Part shown: piece by piece, positions 12,112 to 22,584 of the stretch
Position numbering within the stretch: the stretch's first letter is position 1
How the letters are laid out: each line of letters opens with the position of its first letter
Assembly (NCBI RefSeq): GCF_031143425.1
Contig: NC_090445.1
Location: forward strand, 1,579,734,049-1,579,798,048
Length of the DNA stretch: 64,000 bases
Direction: 5' to 3'
From: Pleurodeles waltl
Taxonomy: Eukaryota > Chordata > Amphibia > Caudata > Salamandridae
The notes under the pieces: model-generated
What the model was told of the DNA's origin: nothing
Seen by the model: only the letters and a program-made list of their open reading frames with translations
Database searches by the model: none
Translations under genes and position numbers: made by a program

Positions 12112-12147
12112 CCTGGGACCGGTTTCGGGGTTTCAACATCAGCCAGG
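12112..12147 (-). ncRNA. Hammerhead ribozyme, copy 2 (stem III intact, stem II degraded)
   Basis: On the minus strand CCTGG, CTGATG, a shortened stem II region ending CCCC, GAAA, CCGGTC and CCAGG can be read. Stem III is the minimal ACC/GGT helix characteristic of newt-type hammerheads. Relative to copy 1 the last A of CTGATGA is T and the 5' strand of stem II (GGGG) is lost, so this copy is probably inactive or weak. Confidence 0.75.
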
Positions 12148-12204
12148 CTAGCTTGAAATCCAGGGGCACAGTGAGCACAGGGCCCACGTCTGGGCAACCC
12201 AGAT

Positions 12205-13620
12205 GATATGATGTCACTCGTGACTGTAATAGACAAAGCACCATGTATACATTTACCGTGGTTGGTGCATCTGTAGAGGGTGAGGGGAAGTGTTTTCTGG
12301 TGGGATGTTATTGGGTTATTCTCCCAAAAAAATAACGTTTTGTGAACGAGCTATTAGTGAAGCGTTTTCCGTTTTAGAGCCACCAGGGATGTAGAGAATT
12401 TTAATAGAAGGTTTTCTGAACAACGTGAGGAACCACATATTGAGGCCAATAAAATGAACGCCCCACCGTTGGATAACCTGCGCAGCTGATAGGCCCAAGA
12501 ATGCTGCTGTGCATGAAAACAACATGGCGGCGACCTTTCTTCTTAAAGAAGCCTACGATCGTGGCACGCGGGGCTGCGTGAGAACATGCACGCAAGCAGG
12601 GCATTGGCTATGATAGGGGTTCCAACCCTTGTAAGCTACATTGATCGGGATTCGGGGCTGTTTATTTACTAAGAAAAATCATATAATGAAAATGACCAAT
12701 TCTAGGTCCTTAGGTATTTACCATCATAAGAAGTGTCTGCCAGTCTTCTTTTAGCAACTAACTCCAGCACTCCCCTATATTCTGATACTGTGTCGGCTCC
12801 ACCTCCATCTGTGTCCAACTCTTCTCCTTCAATCCACACTCACTATTGCTCTCTCTACCATTCTCTCTGCCCTCTCATTCTCTCACATGTTCCCTTTACG
12901 CTTCTCTTTCCATTATCACCTTTTTCCTACCCCTCACTAACCTCAGTGCAACACCTATTCTCTCTGTTCCTAAATCTCAAAGAGCACGGACCTGCCAATG
13001 GACGGATTAAGGCCACATTCTGAAGAAACTTTCTCATCACAGCTGACCCCTCACTGCTGCTGTAACCCCTGTTTCTGTGTATGCAAAGAGCGTCGGACTG
13101 CAGGTGTGCAGAGGAAGGATGTGGTGTTCTGCTACATCAGTCGCAGAGGGCGAAGCGGTGAAAGGGTTCCCACTAGCGGACAAACTGTAAACCGCGTTCT
13201 TGAGGTGGGCCTTGAGTGAGGTGCCAATACCAGATTTGAAATTTGCATTGAACTAAATGGGATGACGCACCCTTTAAAGCTTTTTCACTAAAAAAGATTT
13301 AGCCCTTGGAAATGCATCTATTTTTTTTTTTATTATCTGTGTGTGCTTTAATATGTTGTGCTAATATAATATTCAACAATGCGCATTTCAATATAGAGAT
13401 TGACATGCTATCATAGTCAGCGGGAGAGACTAGTCAGGGGTCTGGCTAAGAGTCAAAGCTCGAGCCAATTAGCTCACAATTTGCCTTACAAATCGTAGCA
13501 TCAATATCATATACAATATGATAGGCCACTTTATATACTTTCTGTAAAATTGGCCTTTCAGTTTAGTAGATTACATTCCAGCACTGCGTATTATTTATTA
13601 AGAGTCATCCGGGGTGATTT
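12205..13620. other. No gene recognised; pyrimidine-rich tract at about 12765-12975
   Basis: Between about 12765 and 12975 the plus strand is dominated by C and T (CTCTC, TTCTCT, CATTCTCTCTGCC type). This produces the open frame 12733-13023 (Ser/Leu/Pro-rich, no domain). The remainder shows no recognisable feature. Confidence 0.4.
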
Positions 13621-13626
13621 TGAGTT

Positions 13627-14420
13627 TGGCAGACAGCCTACTCTGCAATATCACAGTGGTAACATTCAAACTCACTCAAATTCAGCTCAGAGAAAACTGA
13701 AGTGCTGTGGGTGAGACATCCCCCTAGACCTGATCTTACGCCACCAGACATTCGGGACGGTGCCTAGACCTCTTCTCAATCACCTGCAAAAATGGTAAAC
13801 ATCCTAGGGATACACCTGGAAACAGAGCTCTTGCTAGAGGGTCTGAGTCATCACGTTGCTTTCACATGCTTGTTCCTTTTTCAACAGTTAAGGAAGATCC
13901 TGCCCATCCTGCCACAACCCGTTCACCAGGTAGGGATCCAGATGACAATCTGGAGTTGCCAGGACTATTGTAATTCAATTTTCTTAGGCATGGCCTTTGG
14001 AGAAACTATAAAGAATACTGAAAACATCTGCCACGTTAGTGTTTGGTTGGCCATGATCTTCTTCTTTGATCAGCGTAGTCAAAGCTTTTGATTGGCTGCC
14101 AGCGGGCAAAAGGGCGATGGTTAAATCACTGTGTCTAGTCTTGAATGCCCACAGCTCAGTTGCCATGATTATTGGGTGGAAAAATTCTATCAGTACATTC
14201 CTGCTTGCAATTTAGATCAGCTGGAGTTAATTTGCTACAGTTCCTTGCTATAAATGGGTTTGCGACTGAAGCAAATCCTTTGCAGTAACTGCATTCAAGC
14301 TTTAGAGTAAGCTTTGTGTGGCTTTACAGCTGACATCCACCCATCCCAATTTTAGAAAGACCTTAAAAACTTGGCTTTTCAAAAAATTAGTTGGCTCTTT
14401 AATATCTCTTAGAACGCCAT
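13627..14420 (+). pseudogene. 3' portion of a decayed L2/CR1-type LINE reverse transcriptase
   Basis: In shifting plus frames the conserved C-terminal landmarks of L2/CR1-like pol proteins occur in order: KTEVLWV-like (about 13690), VNILGIHLET (13792 onward; family form LGV.LDS.L), a FQQLRKI stretch, DYCNS followed by LGM (about 13965), a degraded LHWLP-like segment near 14085, and FRKTLKTWLFKK (about 14350; family form FR..LKT.LF). The frame breaks between several of these blocks, so it is a pseudogene. The endonuclease and the catalytic YADD part are not seen. Order and spacing match the family well. Confidence 0.65.
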
Positions 14421-14424
14421 ACTA

Positions 14425-17400
14425 TTACCCTAAATCTTTTAGTCTAAATCTTCATGTTTTCTTCCTCTGTTACTTCTCCCTGCTCTGTTTGCATTCTCAG
14501 CACCATGACATCCGATGTGGAAGCAGTCACAATTTATAAAATTGTTAACATAACATAACAAATGCAACAGAGTATCCTATCTACCAAATGCACTGTCCAC
14601 CCACCTTATTCAGAGACAGACTTTCAACTTTCCATTGAAGGAGCACCCATTGGCTACGTCAATAAAAAGCTACCTCTAATGCCCCAGTAAAGTAGGAGTC
14701 ACTTGGGTAAAGCCATCACACCTCCTACTCTATTTAGAGCTAATGATCTGATGTTATTTTTCTGCCCGTCACTGCCTATAAAAACCTGGGGGTGGAGGAC
14801 AGAACAAAATAATGATCGCGCCACCCGTGAAGAAGACCCCCAGTTTGTTTTTGAAATATAAAAAAAAATGTTAAAATGTAGGTGAACAGCTTTCAAAGTG
14901 CAGGGTCTGTCTACTACATTTTTTGTATCTTTAATGGAACTGCCATGATGGTGGTTCCTTTCAACATGCAGAGATGACCACTAGGCTGGCAGTTATCTCT
15001 AAATGGACAGGCTACGGTCGATCAGGGTGACACACAGTAGGTCCTCTGCCACCCTGACAGGTGATAGTCTCTCCTCCAATATCTAAATCATAGTTTCTGA
15101 AGTTTACCACAAGAATGATGCACCCACTGCCTGAGGATGTTACTGTGAGAGAACCAAAAGATGTCAGTTTGTCATGCTTGATATTTATGGCCAATATTAT
15201 TACTATACATGAGGTAAAGTTATAGATTATTGAACAATAAATAAATATGGTTTTTGTGCAGGGCATATCCTGTAGGAATTGTTTCCAAGAGTTCTCACAT
15301 TTGACAGTGAATAAAACAGTCAGTGAAGTAAAATGTTTTACCTAGATCACACAATGTGTTAAAGTCTAAAATATTCTGGTCCACCTAGAAAATATATGTG
15401 TAAACAAAGTAAGTATAAGCGCCAACATCACAAAAGACAATTAACCTTTGTAACATATACTACACTTTAGTACACTACTTGGAATAAAAACCTATGCTAC
15501 TCCCCGTTCTACTCACTTAGGTGGGGGATATCCCAAAATTTTAGGCACCCCAAAATTCACCCCAATCAGAATTCCCACTTTGCTGGATCAGAGACAATGA
15601 TGGTAAACTTCAATTTCATGAGGCAATGTGTCATCACATTAAACGACCTCCCGGTGCATCAAAAAATCAAAAGGCAATCAATTACATAAATGGACCCTTT
15701 CAATAACTTGGTTCTAGGTCTATAAGACGTTAAAAGGTTTTATTACAAAAATCAAGAGTAAGCAGTACATAGTCAATACCATAAAGGCTAACGTTGGAAA
15801 ACTAATACAGAGACATATTGGTGAGCAGCAAATTGGGCAGCAAAGACAGGAAACTAAGGGGCAACATCCTTAGTAGAACAGGAATTCTGGTTGCAAACCA
15901 TTAAAGAGTTGCTCATTTCCAAGTTGGGTGGTGACCTATTCGTAAGATAGTAGGAGTCCCCTTTGGACCTCCTAAATGTAGAAGAAACTGATGTTTCCTC
16001 CACTCTAGGAATAACTAACAATATGGAACAAGAGTCAAACCCTCACACAAACACATAAATATATTTTAGTTGAAACTAAAAAATAAAACACTAAAATGTA
16101 TTTATAAGGCAGAGACCAGATAAGGTTAACCTATGGTGCTTAGAAGGCAAAGGCAAAGCCAGAGACCATTGAATGTCTGTCGTCAGAGCAGAAAGGGGAC
16201 AGACGACCTGGCGGTCTCTAGCTGTCACAACATTCTGTTTCTGTGTTAACCTTAACGCCAGCTTCTGCTGCGCCCAAACACTCCCGTGCACAGTCCCTAC
16301 TGGCGCCAACATAAATATCAGAAAATAGAGCCCCAGCACTCCTCACTCTGCTTGTCAGGAGGCTGATGCTGGAAAACATTAAATACGTCACTGCGTTTCA
16401 GGGCACAGCCTCTGGCGTTTGATGGAAAGGTATACAAACTATGAAAGTGGCTCACAACACCTTGGCCCTTAGAGCAAACACAAGTTTCAACTCGTGGTGG
16501 GTGGGTGGTAGTGATGAAAGGGGAGGGGGTGCAAGGGCTGGATTTTGAGGGTGCAGTTGCATGTAGTCCATATTTCGCTTCTGAGGCTGGGATTAGGGTA
16601 ATAGGATCTGGGCGGCCTGGTCCCAGCGAGCGGCTACTGTACCTTATTAGTATGCTGACGTAAATCTTTCAGCCCAGACACATTTGGCTTCTTTGTTTGT
16701 TGTGTTAAAAGCTCTATGGCAATTGGTGCCGGCAACCATGTGTGGAAAAAAACACCTTCTTACACCGAAGCAATGTCGAGTTTAACTATTGTGCGGCAGG
16801 TCTTGAGCCCTGGGCCTCACCGCAAACCGTCTACATCAGAATGGGGCTGGTGAATGGACCCAGAATGTGGATTTACATCCCCGATGGGAGCTTTGCCCAC
16901 AAAGGGACATACTGAACCTAGTCAAGTGCAAAAACAGTGTGTTGTACAAATAACCTTAGAGTGGCTTCAGTGCAACCATGACTCACAAAAAGGACCAAAT
17001 AAATACATAAAACTGACTCAGCTGTCTCTGTGAGTTAGCCATACAGGTGCTGCCGCGTTTAATAGTCCTCCTCTAAGCACCTAAGCCACTTCTAATACCA
17101 AGTGCCTTGAAAAGGCCGAAAAGCAGCATACAGCGCTTAAAAAAAACTATAAATAGATACATAAAATGAACACTGAGTGAAACACGTGGCATAGCAGCCA
17201 CGCAAGACAAGGTTATGAATATTGGTGGCTTTACTTAGCTCCTCACCTTTCAGAGGTTGATGAAGTGAGCGCCACTGTTCTCAGCAATAGGAGTACCACG
17301 CATTTATATTGCTACGAAGCCACAAGTCTTTGGCAGCAAATGCCACGAAAAACATTTTAAAAACATTTTTATGCAAAGGAACAGACCATATAATACAAGC

Positions 17401-17744
17401 TATGTGTGTCCAGAAGCAGGCTGATCTGAAGTCAGACTGGAAAAATGTTTGCACAGACTGGTTGGTGACTCTGAAGATGCAGAAGGGCTTAGGCGAACCA
17501 TGTTAATTTCAAATTTGTATATAGTGCTGATCTGCCAAAGATCAGGAGTGAGTGCTTTTCACAGGAGACAAAAAAAGAGCATGTAAGATCTTCGTACATT
17601 ATAATCACAACATAGGACAGCACTGGACAAAGTAGGAAAAACTGTGGCCAGTGCAGCAGAGTGAAACTGAGAGGTAGTAGCTAGCACTTGTGAAACACAC
17701 ATATGACAGAACCAGAGCCTAGCAAGCATCGCTGAGTATCATTC
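14425..17744. other. No gene recognised; possible minus-strand LTR-like and SINE-like pieces
   Basis: On the minus strand an AATAAAACCTTT motif lies near 15745 in sequence of LTR-like character (roughly 15510-16350), but I could not find matching TG/CA ends or a target duplication. Around 17040-17165 the plus strand runs CAGCGCTTAAAAAAAACTATAAATAGATAC, which resembles the tail of a SINE. The minus open frame 15012-15266 has no recognisable domain. Calls inside this stretch are tentative. Confidence 0.3.
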
Positions 17745-17762
17745 AAAGGCTTTGAAGCTTGG
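17745..17762. repeat. Target site duplication of the L1-type insertion, left copy
   Basis: AAAGGCTTTGAAGCTTGG, repeated exactly at 21142-21159 just after the A-tail. An 18-bp perfect duplication is typical of L1 endonuclease-primed integration and indicates a fairly recent insertion. Confidence 0.9.
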
Positions 17763-18440
17763 GGGCGTGGCTAGGCCTGCCAGCAAGATGGCCGTCACGT
17801 TGTGAGGCTCTGCTGGGCTTGGGGCCTAATTCGTGCATTTATCCTGCTGGAGCGGCCTTCTTGTCATAAATTTTATTGAGAGGCCCATTGGAGACTCGCG
17901 TGCCGCTGGTTTGCAGGGGCTGATTGCTGCTGTTTCTCCCGACTCCGGGGAGGAGGGCCTTGCCGTTCTGGCGAGGCCTGCAGCACTTGGGATTGCGCCT
18001 CGCCTCGCCGGGCCTCCTCCTCCTCGCCGGCGGGCTCGCTGCTGTGTAGGGCTGCATCCTGGGCCTCGCCTGTTGGGGGGTCCCTTCGCCGGTCGGATCG
18101 GACCGGGGGATCATTTGCAGCGCCGGGAGGCAGTGGGGATTAGTTTCGGCCCCTGGCTTCCCCTGCTTGCTGGCTGTTCCTTGGTGGGCCGCGGTGCGGT
18201 CGTGTGGAGGTTGTGGCAAAGGAGGGCCCCCCTGGCTGTCGGGCGCCGGGCTGCTCCCGGAGGGTGCCCCGACTTTGGTGACACCTGAGCACCTATTGGC
18301 TGCGATTTACAGGCTGGAGCTCGGATCGGCCTGGTAGGAGCAGCGGCGCTGAGATCGAGGGTGGGGATTTAATGTGATTTTGGATCCGGGGGCAGATCGT
18401 GAAAGCCTGGCCAGGGTGCAGCATGTCACTGCTGCTAAGG
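17763..18440 (+). other. G+C-rich 5' untranslated region of the L1-type element
   Basis: CpG-rich sequence (for example CGCCTCGCC, CGCCGGCGG near 18000-18030). It opens a 151-codon plus frame (17833-18288) and a 126-codon minus frame by composition alone. Position at the 5' end of a LINE and lack of domains argue for a promoter/UTR role. Confidence 0.6.
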
Positions 18441-18451
18441 CTCTGTGATCT

Positions 18452-18961
18452 GTGATGGCTGAGGGTACCTTGGTGGATCTATGGAGGGCGAAGCATGGGG
18501 CTACAAGAGAGGGTATGTGCATTAATTATGCTCACAACAGTTGGTCCCGCATCGATCGTTGGCTGGGTATGAGGTACTTGGAGCTTTGGACGCAGTCGGT
18601 AGAACACATGGCGCGTACCTTATCAGACCACTCGCCGGTTAAGTTAGTGCTGGCGGTGCCTTGTGGGCCTGGGCGCGCATATATGTGGCGATTGCCTCAT
18701 GGGGCTCTTTGGGATGGTGCATTTCGAGAAGAGGTCCGCCAGGCCATTACTCATTATTTTGCTGAGAACGGTGGGTCCGTGAGTTCGGTGGGTACATTAT
18801 GGGATGCTTTTAAGGTGGTAATTCGTGGAGTATGCCTCTCGAAACAACATGGCATATTAAGGATGCTACAGCGGGAATTGGCTGACTTAGAGAAGCAGAT
18901 AGCGGACTTGGAGCGGCGACTGGTGGCAGACTGGTCGGGTGCTACGCTTGCGGCTCTGTGA
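18452..18961 (+). pseudogene. L1-type ORF2 fragment: C-terminal apurinic/apyrimidinic endonuclease and linker
   Basis: The frame contains NSWSRIDRWLG (about residues 29-39), the L1 endonuclease signature S.SRID, and TLSDHSPVKL (about 55-64), the conserved SDH with the catalytic histidine. It continues through the linker that in L1 precedes the reverse transcriptase (WRLPHGALWD; LWDAFKVVIRG; a Glu/Leu-rich helix near the end). The N-terminal half of the endonuclease is absent, so no activity is expected. The methionine used by the frame is fortuitous, in the sense that the coding sequence starts inside the domain. The frame ends at a TGA just before the second deletion. Confidence 0.85.
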
Positions 18962-19049
18962 AGTGCTGTGTCTCTGTATGAGGAGGCCTCTCTTTGGGAG
19001 ATTTGCTTTTTGGGAAAGTTTGCCAGGGCGAGGAGCTATGGGGAGGGGG

Positions 19050-19514
19050 AGAGGGCTGTACGTTCATGAGCCGTGCAAAAATCTCGATGTACTACTGAAT
19101 GAGATAGTACGATTTGGCACTTTCTTTGGAATCGCGATTAATTGGTCCAAGTCAGTAGTGATGCTCCTCTCTGCAGGAACGCCAAGCTTTCCTTCCCGGA
19201 ACCCGATTGGATGGACGGATGGTCCAGTACAGTATTTAGGAGTTTGGCTGAGTCTAGACGTGGAGACACTTTGGTTGGCCAATTACGGTAAGGCTATTTC
19301 GTGGCTGGAAGATAAGGTTGAGGCATGGCATTCGCTGCCGCTCTCGCTTATAGGACGTATTGCTATTGCTAAAATGGTAGTGCTGCCTAAATTCCTCTAC
19401 CTGTTTGTGAATCTTCCTCTCATTCTTACTGCGAGCTTTTTGCGGTGCCTTCGCTCTGCATTGATACGGCTGGTTGGGCTGGCGGGCAGCCCAGAATTGC
19501 CTGGGAGAAGTTGA
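19050..19514 (+). pseudogene. L1-type ORF2 fragment: C-terminal reverse transcriptase (thumb) region
   Basis: Residues such as GIAINWSKS (family form G..IN..KS), VQYLGVWLS (family YLGI.I) and LIGRIAIAKMVVLPKFLYLF (family LLGR..LIKM..LP..LY.F) identify the segment that follows the catalytic centre in L1 reverse transcriptases. The FADD-containing core that should precede it is missing between about 18961 and 19057. The frame is lost near 19500 with a change of reading frame into the downstream part. Confidence 0.85.
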
Positions 19515-20196
19515 CGTTACCCATTGAGTTGGGTGGCCTTGCTGCTCCCAACTTGGAGATCTATTATCACTGTGCTCAGGCTCATTTAGTGTATTATTGG
19601 ATACGATCTGTTTGATATTTACCACATCTTGCACCTGAAAGTGATGCGGTATGGCCGGACTACCTGTCTCGAGTCCTCGGGAACCCCTCCCGGCCCAGGA
19701 TGCGCGGTGTGGACACCGTGGCATGTACTGCTAGAGCTTGGACCGCTCTATTACGCCGTGCTGGTGTGAGCGAACCCTTTGCTCCCTCGATGTCGGTGCT
19801 TGCTGTCGCAGACGAGATGTTGTTTCCCAACGTGAGGTTGCACGACTTTCTCCGTGGCTCGAGTCTAACCGAATTAGGTGACTGGTTTGAGGATGGGCGG
19901 TTGGCCTCCCTGGAGGTTGCGCTCGGGATGGACGTGCTAATGCGTTGCATCGGTTGTATGTATTGCGTGTTTGCGCGATGTTACGTGCGCGCTTCCCTGG
20001 CCTCCCTGAGACTCCATTGGTATGCCAGGCTCTGGAGGTGCTGTGCCATGTGCAGTCGTCGTGCAAGCTCATTACCAAGCTATATAATTGTTTGCAAGAT
20101 CAACAGAATGGAACTGAAATGTCTGTTAAGGCTCGCTGAGAGGCGGATGTTGGTGAGACCATCTCTGAGGAAGCGTGGCGGAAAAGCTGTGCGCAT

Positions 20197-20694
20197 ATGA
20201 GGGTTCTGTCACCTAACTATAGGCTGCGTCTTATTCATTTCAAATTCCTACATCGCTTATACTACACCCCACGAGGTTTATATGCTATGGGCCTGCACGC
20301 GGATGCGTGCTGTGAACAGTGTCAAGCCCCTGATGCTGACTTTCTACATCTCGCGTGGCACTGTGTGGGAGTTCATACTTTTTGGATGGAGGTAATGCAT
20401 ATGATTGAGGAGATGACTGGCCTGGAACTGCCCTTTTCCACTAAATTAGCGCTGCTTGGATATGTTGATGAGCTGCTGACCCACAGGAGACTGGTGGGCC
20501 TGTTGCTACTACTTGCTAAGTGCAGGGTCGCGATGTGCTGGGGTCGTGGCCGGACTCCTCGTGGATCTGATTTGCTGCGCAATGCCTCATTTTGTCAAGA
20601 ACAATTAATGATCTTCCGGGAGTTGGTCCCCGAGGGTTCCCGGCCGAGGGATATATGGGCTACGCTGCAATCCTTTTTGGAGTCCTTGCAGTGA
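20197..20694 (+). pseudogene. L1-type ORF2 C-terminal region with Cys/His cluster
   Basis: The 165-codon frame holds RLIHFKFLHRLYYTP, then CEQCQAPDADFLHLAWHC, a C..C...(H)...C-type cluster typical of the C-terminus of L1/Tx1 ORF2, and ends at a natural stop about 450 bases before the A-tail. It represents the last ~160 residues of ORF2. Sequence between 19515 and 20196 codes in other frames for the intervening region with several breaks. Confidence 0.8.
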
Positions 20695-21141
20695 GGCTGT
20701 AGACATGAATTATGTTTGATCATGCGCATAGTGGTTCTGAATGCTGTTGCTACTCTCATGCGCCATGGCTGTTACGTGAAGCTGGTAGGCTGCTCTGCTC
20801 TCCTGCATCCCCTCTCTGCTGGTCTTTTTTCTTTTTCTCTCTGTTGATTATGGATATCTTCTTTAGCCCTACGAACGTCTGGTTCTATTGACCTTGTCCC
20901 TGGATTTGTGCTTCTTAATGTTTTAACACTCATGTGTCTGTAGCTTCATCTAGACGTGTTAGATGGATATGGAGCTGAACACTAGCTGTGATTATTACTG
21001 GTGGTTTTGAGGTATGTCTTGGGTTCTTGTATACTGTATGGGACTACATAATGTATTAATTTTGTTTTTACTTTCTGCAGGCTCTTTTTGTTGTATGTTC
21101 AGCTTTATAAAATAATAAATAAAATTAATTTTTTTTAAAAA

Positions 21142-21159
21142 AAAGGCTTTGAAGCTTGG
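21142..21159. repeat. Target site duplication of the L1-type insertion, right copy
   Basis: Exact repeat of 17745-17762, directly following the A-run. Confidence 0.9.
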
Positions 21160-21340
21160 CTCAGAGTCGGCACGTCAGACCAGTACCTCATAAAAACCAG
21201 TATGGAAGGGCTGGGTCAGTCAGGCGCCAATCCTGTGCCACTGAAAGCCCAATATGAAACAGGAAGCATTTGCAATGCAATAGGTCTAAATTTTGTGAGA
21301 GCTATTGACGTTGTAAATGACAATGGTGGTCATTACAACC

Positions 21341-21566
21341 CTGGCGGACGGTGTTAAAGATGCGGTAATACAGCAAACAGTCAGACGGACAAAAAAAGGG
21401 AATTCTGACCCTGGCGGAAACCGCCAACAAAGACAGCCACTTTAACACTTCGCCCGCCACGGCGGTACAGACAAGCAGCGCGGCGGTCACCGCCAACAGA
21501 CAGGCGGGAGACAATGTACCGCCCACAGTATCACAACAGGCCAATCCGCCACCTTTTCCGGGGCGG
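21341..21566. promoter_or_regulatory. Left subterminal cluster of GGCGG / CCGCC motifs
   Basis: At least ten GGCGG or CCGCC pentamers occur here, several as CCGCCAAC, in both orientations. A matching cluster lies at 30061-30331 at the right end. Subterminal repeats of this kind are where transposase or its Myb-like partner binds in many DNA transposons; binding here is inferred. A TATA-like GGATAAAAAC lies just inside, near 21577, about 76 bases before the transposase start codon. Confidence 0.45.
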
Positions 21567-21653
21567 ATTCACCGTGGATAAAAACACGGCAGAAACAGCT
21601 TTTGGTATGGGAAAACGCTCACCTTAACATATCCCACGAGGAACGACGACTCC

Positions 21654-21736
21654 ATGGACCCCGAACTCCATATACTACCTGCCCTTGTCTTTCTGCTCCT
21701 TCACGACCAACAGCGACGTAGGCGCAGAAGATACCG
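21654..21736 (+). CDS. Transposase exon 1 (Arg-rich N-terminus)
   Basis: A short open segment, MDPELHILPALVFLLLHD followed by an RRRRRRY run, ends exactly at a strong 5' splice site (CCG|GTGAGT, GT at 21737-21738) in phase 2. The acceptor before 26729 supplies the one base that restores phase. A methionine plus hydrophobic helix plus Arg-rich stretch is usual for the N-terminus of vertebrate Harbinger transposases as I know them. The relic element has a recognisable degraded counterpart at about 52384-52440 beginning ATGGATCCCGC. Confidence 0.7.
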
Positions 21737-22215
21737 GTGAGTACAGCACCTACGACACGGGGAGGGAGGAGGCAAAAGTTAGGGGGACACCCACCAAACA
21801 CCCCCACCCTCGCATATTACAACATACACACCAATGCAGTCACAAACATCACAGTAACAACCCACAATTCCCCCGGAAGAATGCAAAGACAATGCGAATT
21901 CCAGTCAAACTTTGTAATGTACCAATATACATGTCATACAAAAATAAACAAATATATGTATACTAAAATCACTCTTATTTAAATATATACAATCCGAGAA
22001 GTAGTGCAGATATGTACACAACAATGTCCGTGCACAAACAGTCCAAAAATGCATGGGCGAGGCCCACAATAGATACTTGACCAAAATCGGAGAGAACACT
22101 GCCGGGGCATCAGATAGAAGCACTACAGGCACCTCAGGGGGAAGGGAAGGGGGGGCACCTCAGCCACATAAACGCAAAGCCAGATCCACGACGGGGCTCC
22201 ATGCTCATTTATGTA

Positions 22216-22440
22216 TCCTGGGGAGTGCAAAGCCACAGTCTCTCAAGTCTATACAGTGGGTGGGTTGCCCACTGTTCAATCCTGGGGAGTGCAAAGCCAC
22301 AGTCTCACAAGTCTCTACAGTGGGTGGGTTGCCCACTGTTCAATCCTGGGGAGTGCAAAGCCACAGTCTCTCAAGTCCATACAGTGGGAGGTTTGCCCAC
22401 TGTTCAATCCTGTGGAGTGCAAAGCCACAGTCTCTCAAGT
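22216..22440. repeat. Minisatellite, 64-bp unit, four copies
   Basis: TCCTGGGGAGTGCAAAGCC starts at 22216, 22280, 22344 and (with a G to T change) 22408, an exact 64-base spacing. Adjacent copies differ by only a few bases. It lies within the transposase intron. Open frames over it are a by-product of the repeat. Confidence 0.9.
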
Positions 22441-22584
22441 TGATGCAGATCCATACTGATACTGTGGGGTGACTGGTGCCCAGACTGGATGAGTCTCCCC
22501 GTGAATGGTAGTGTCCTGTCACTGTCCCAGCTGCACATGGGATAAGGATGCCTGATGTGGTGGGCCATTCATTCCTACCCGGTG

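Larger units (their letters stand above)
11606..12204 (-). repeat. Satellite-2-like tandem repeat, one complete 326-bp monomer and one partial
   Basis: The block beginning TGTCAAACATTCACCCC at 11606 repeats at 11932, a period of 326 bases. The second copy stops near 12204. Each monomer carries the octamer ATGCAAAT (11694-11701 and 12020-12027, exactly 326 apart) and, on the minus strand, the core of a hammerhead ribozyme. Newt satellite 2 is known to have ~330-bp monomers, a self-cleaving hammerhead and an snRNA-type promoter, so this is very probably a dispersed short array of that family or a close relative. Minus is the ribozyme strand and hence the likely transcript strand. Confidence 0.85.
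17763..21141 (+). mobile_element. L1-type LINE, internally deleted, with A-tail and target duplication
   Basis: About 3.4 kb between perfect 18-bp target duplications (17745-17762 and 21142-21159). The 5' end is G+C-rich non-coding sequence beginning GGGCGTGGC. The 3' end carries AATAAATAAA around 21113 and an A-run to 21141. Coding blocks in order are the endonuclease C-terminus, the reverse transcriptase thumb region, and the C-terminal cysteine/histidine region. ORF1, the endonuclease N-terminus and the catalytic reverse transcriptase centre are missing. Because both true ends and the duplication are present, the copy was either deleted before or during insertion, or deleted internally afterwards. 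Confidence 0.9.

Noticed and set aside
15012..15266. 84-codon minus frame beginning MPCTKTIF, with membrane-like segment
   Set aside because: The similarity of its first residues to a stretch in the nested Myb region (MPCTKTLF) is not backed by nucleotide similarity around it; no domain.
17833..18288. 151-codon open frame rich in Gly, Ala and Arg
   Set aside because: It is in the G+C-rich 5' region of the L1-type element, an opposite-strand frame is also open, and no domain is visible.
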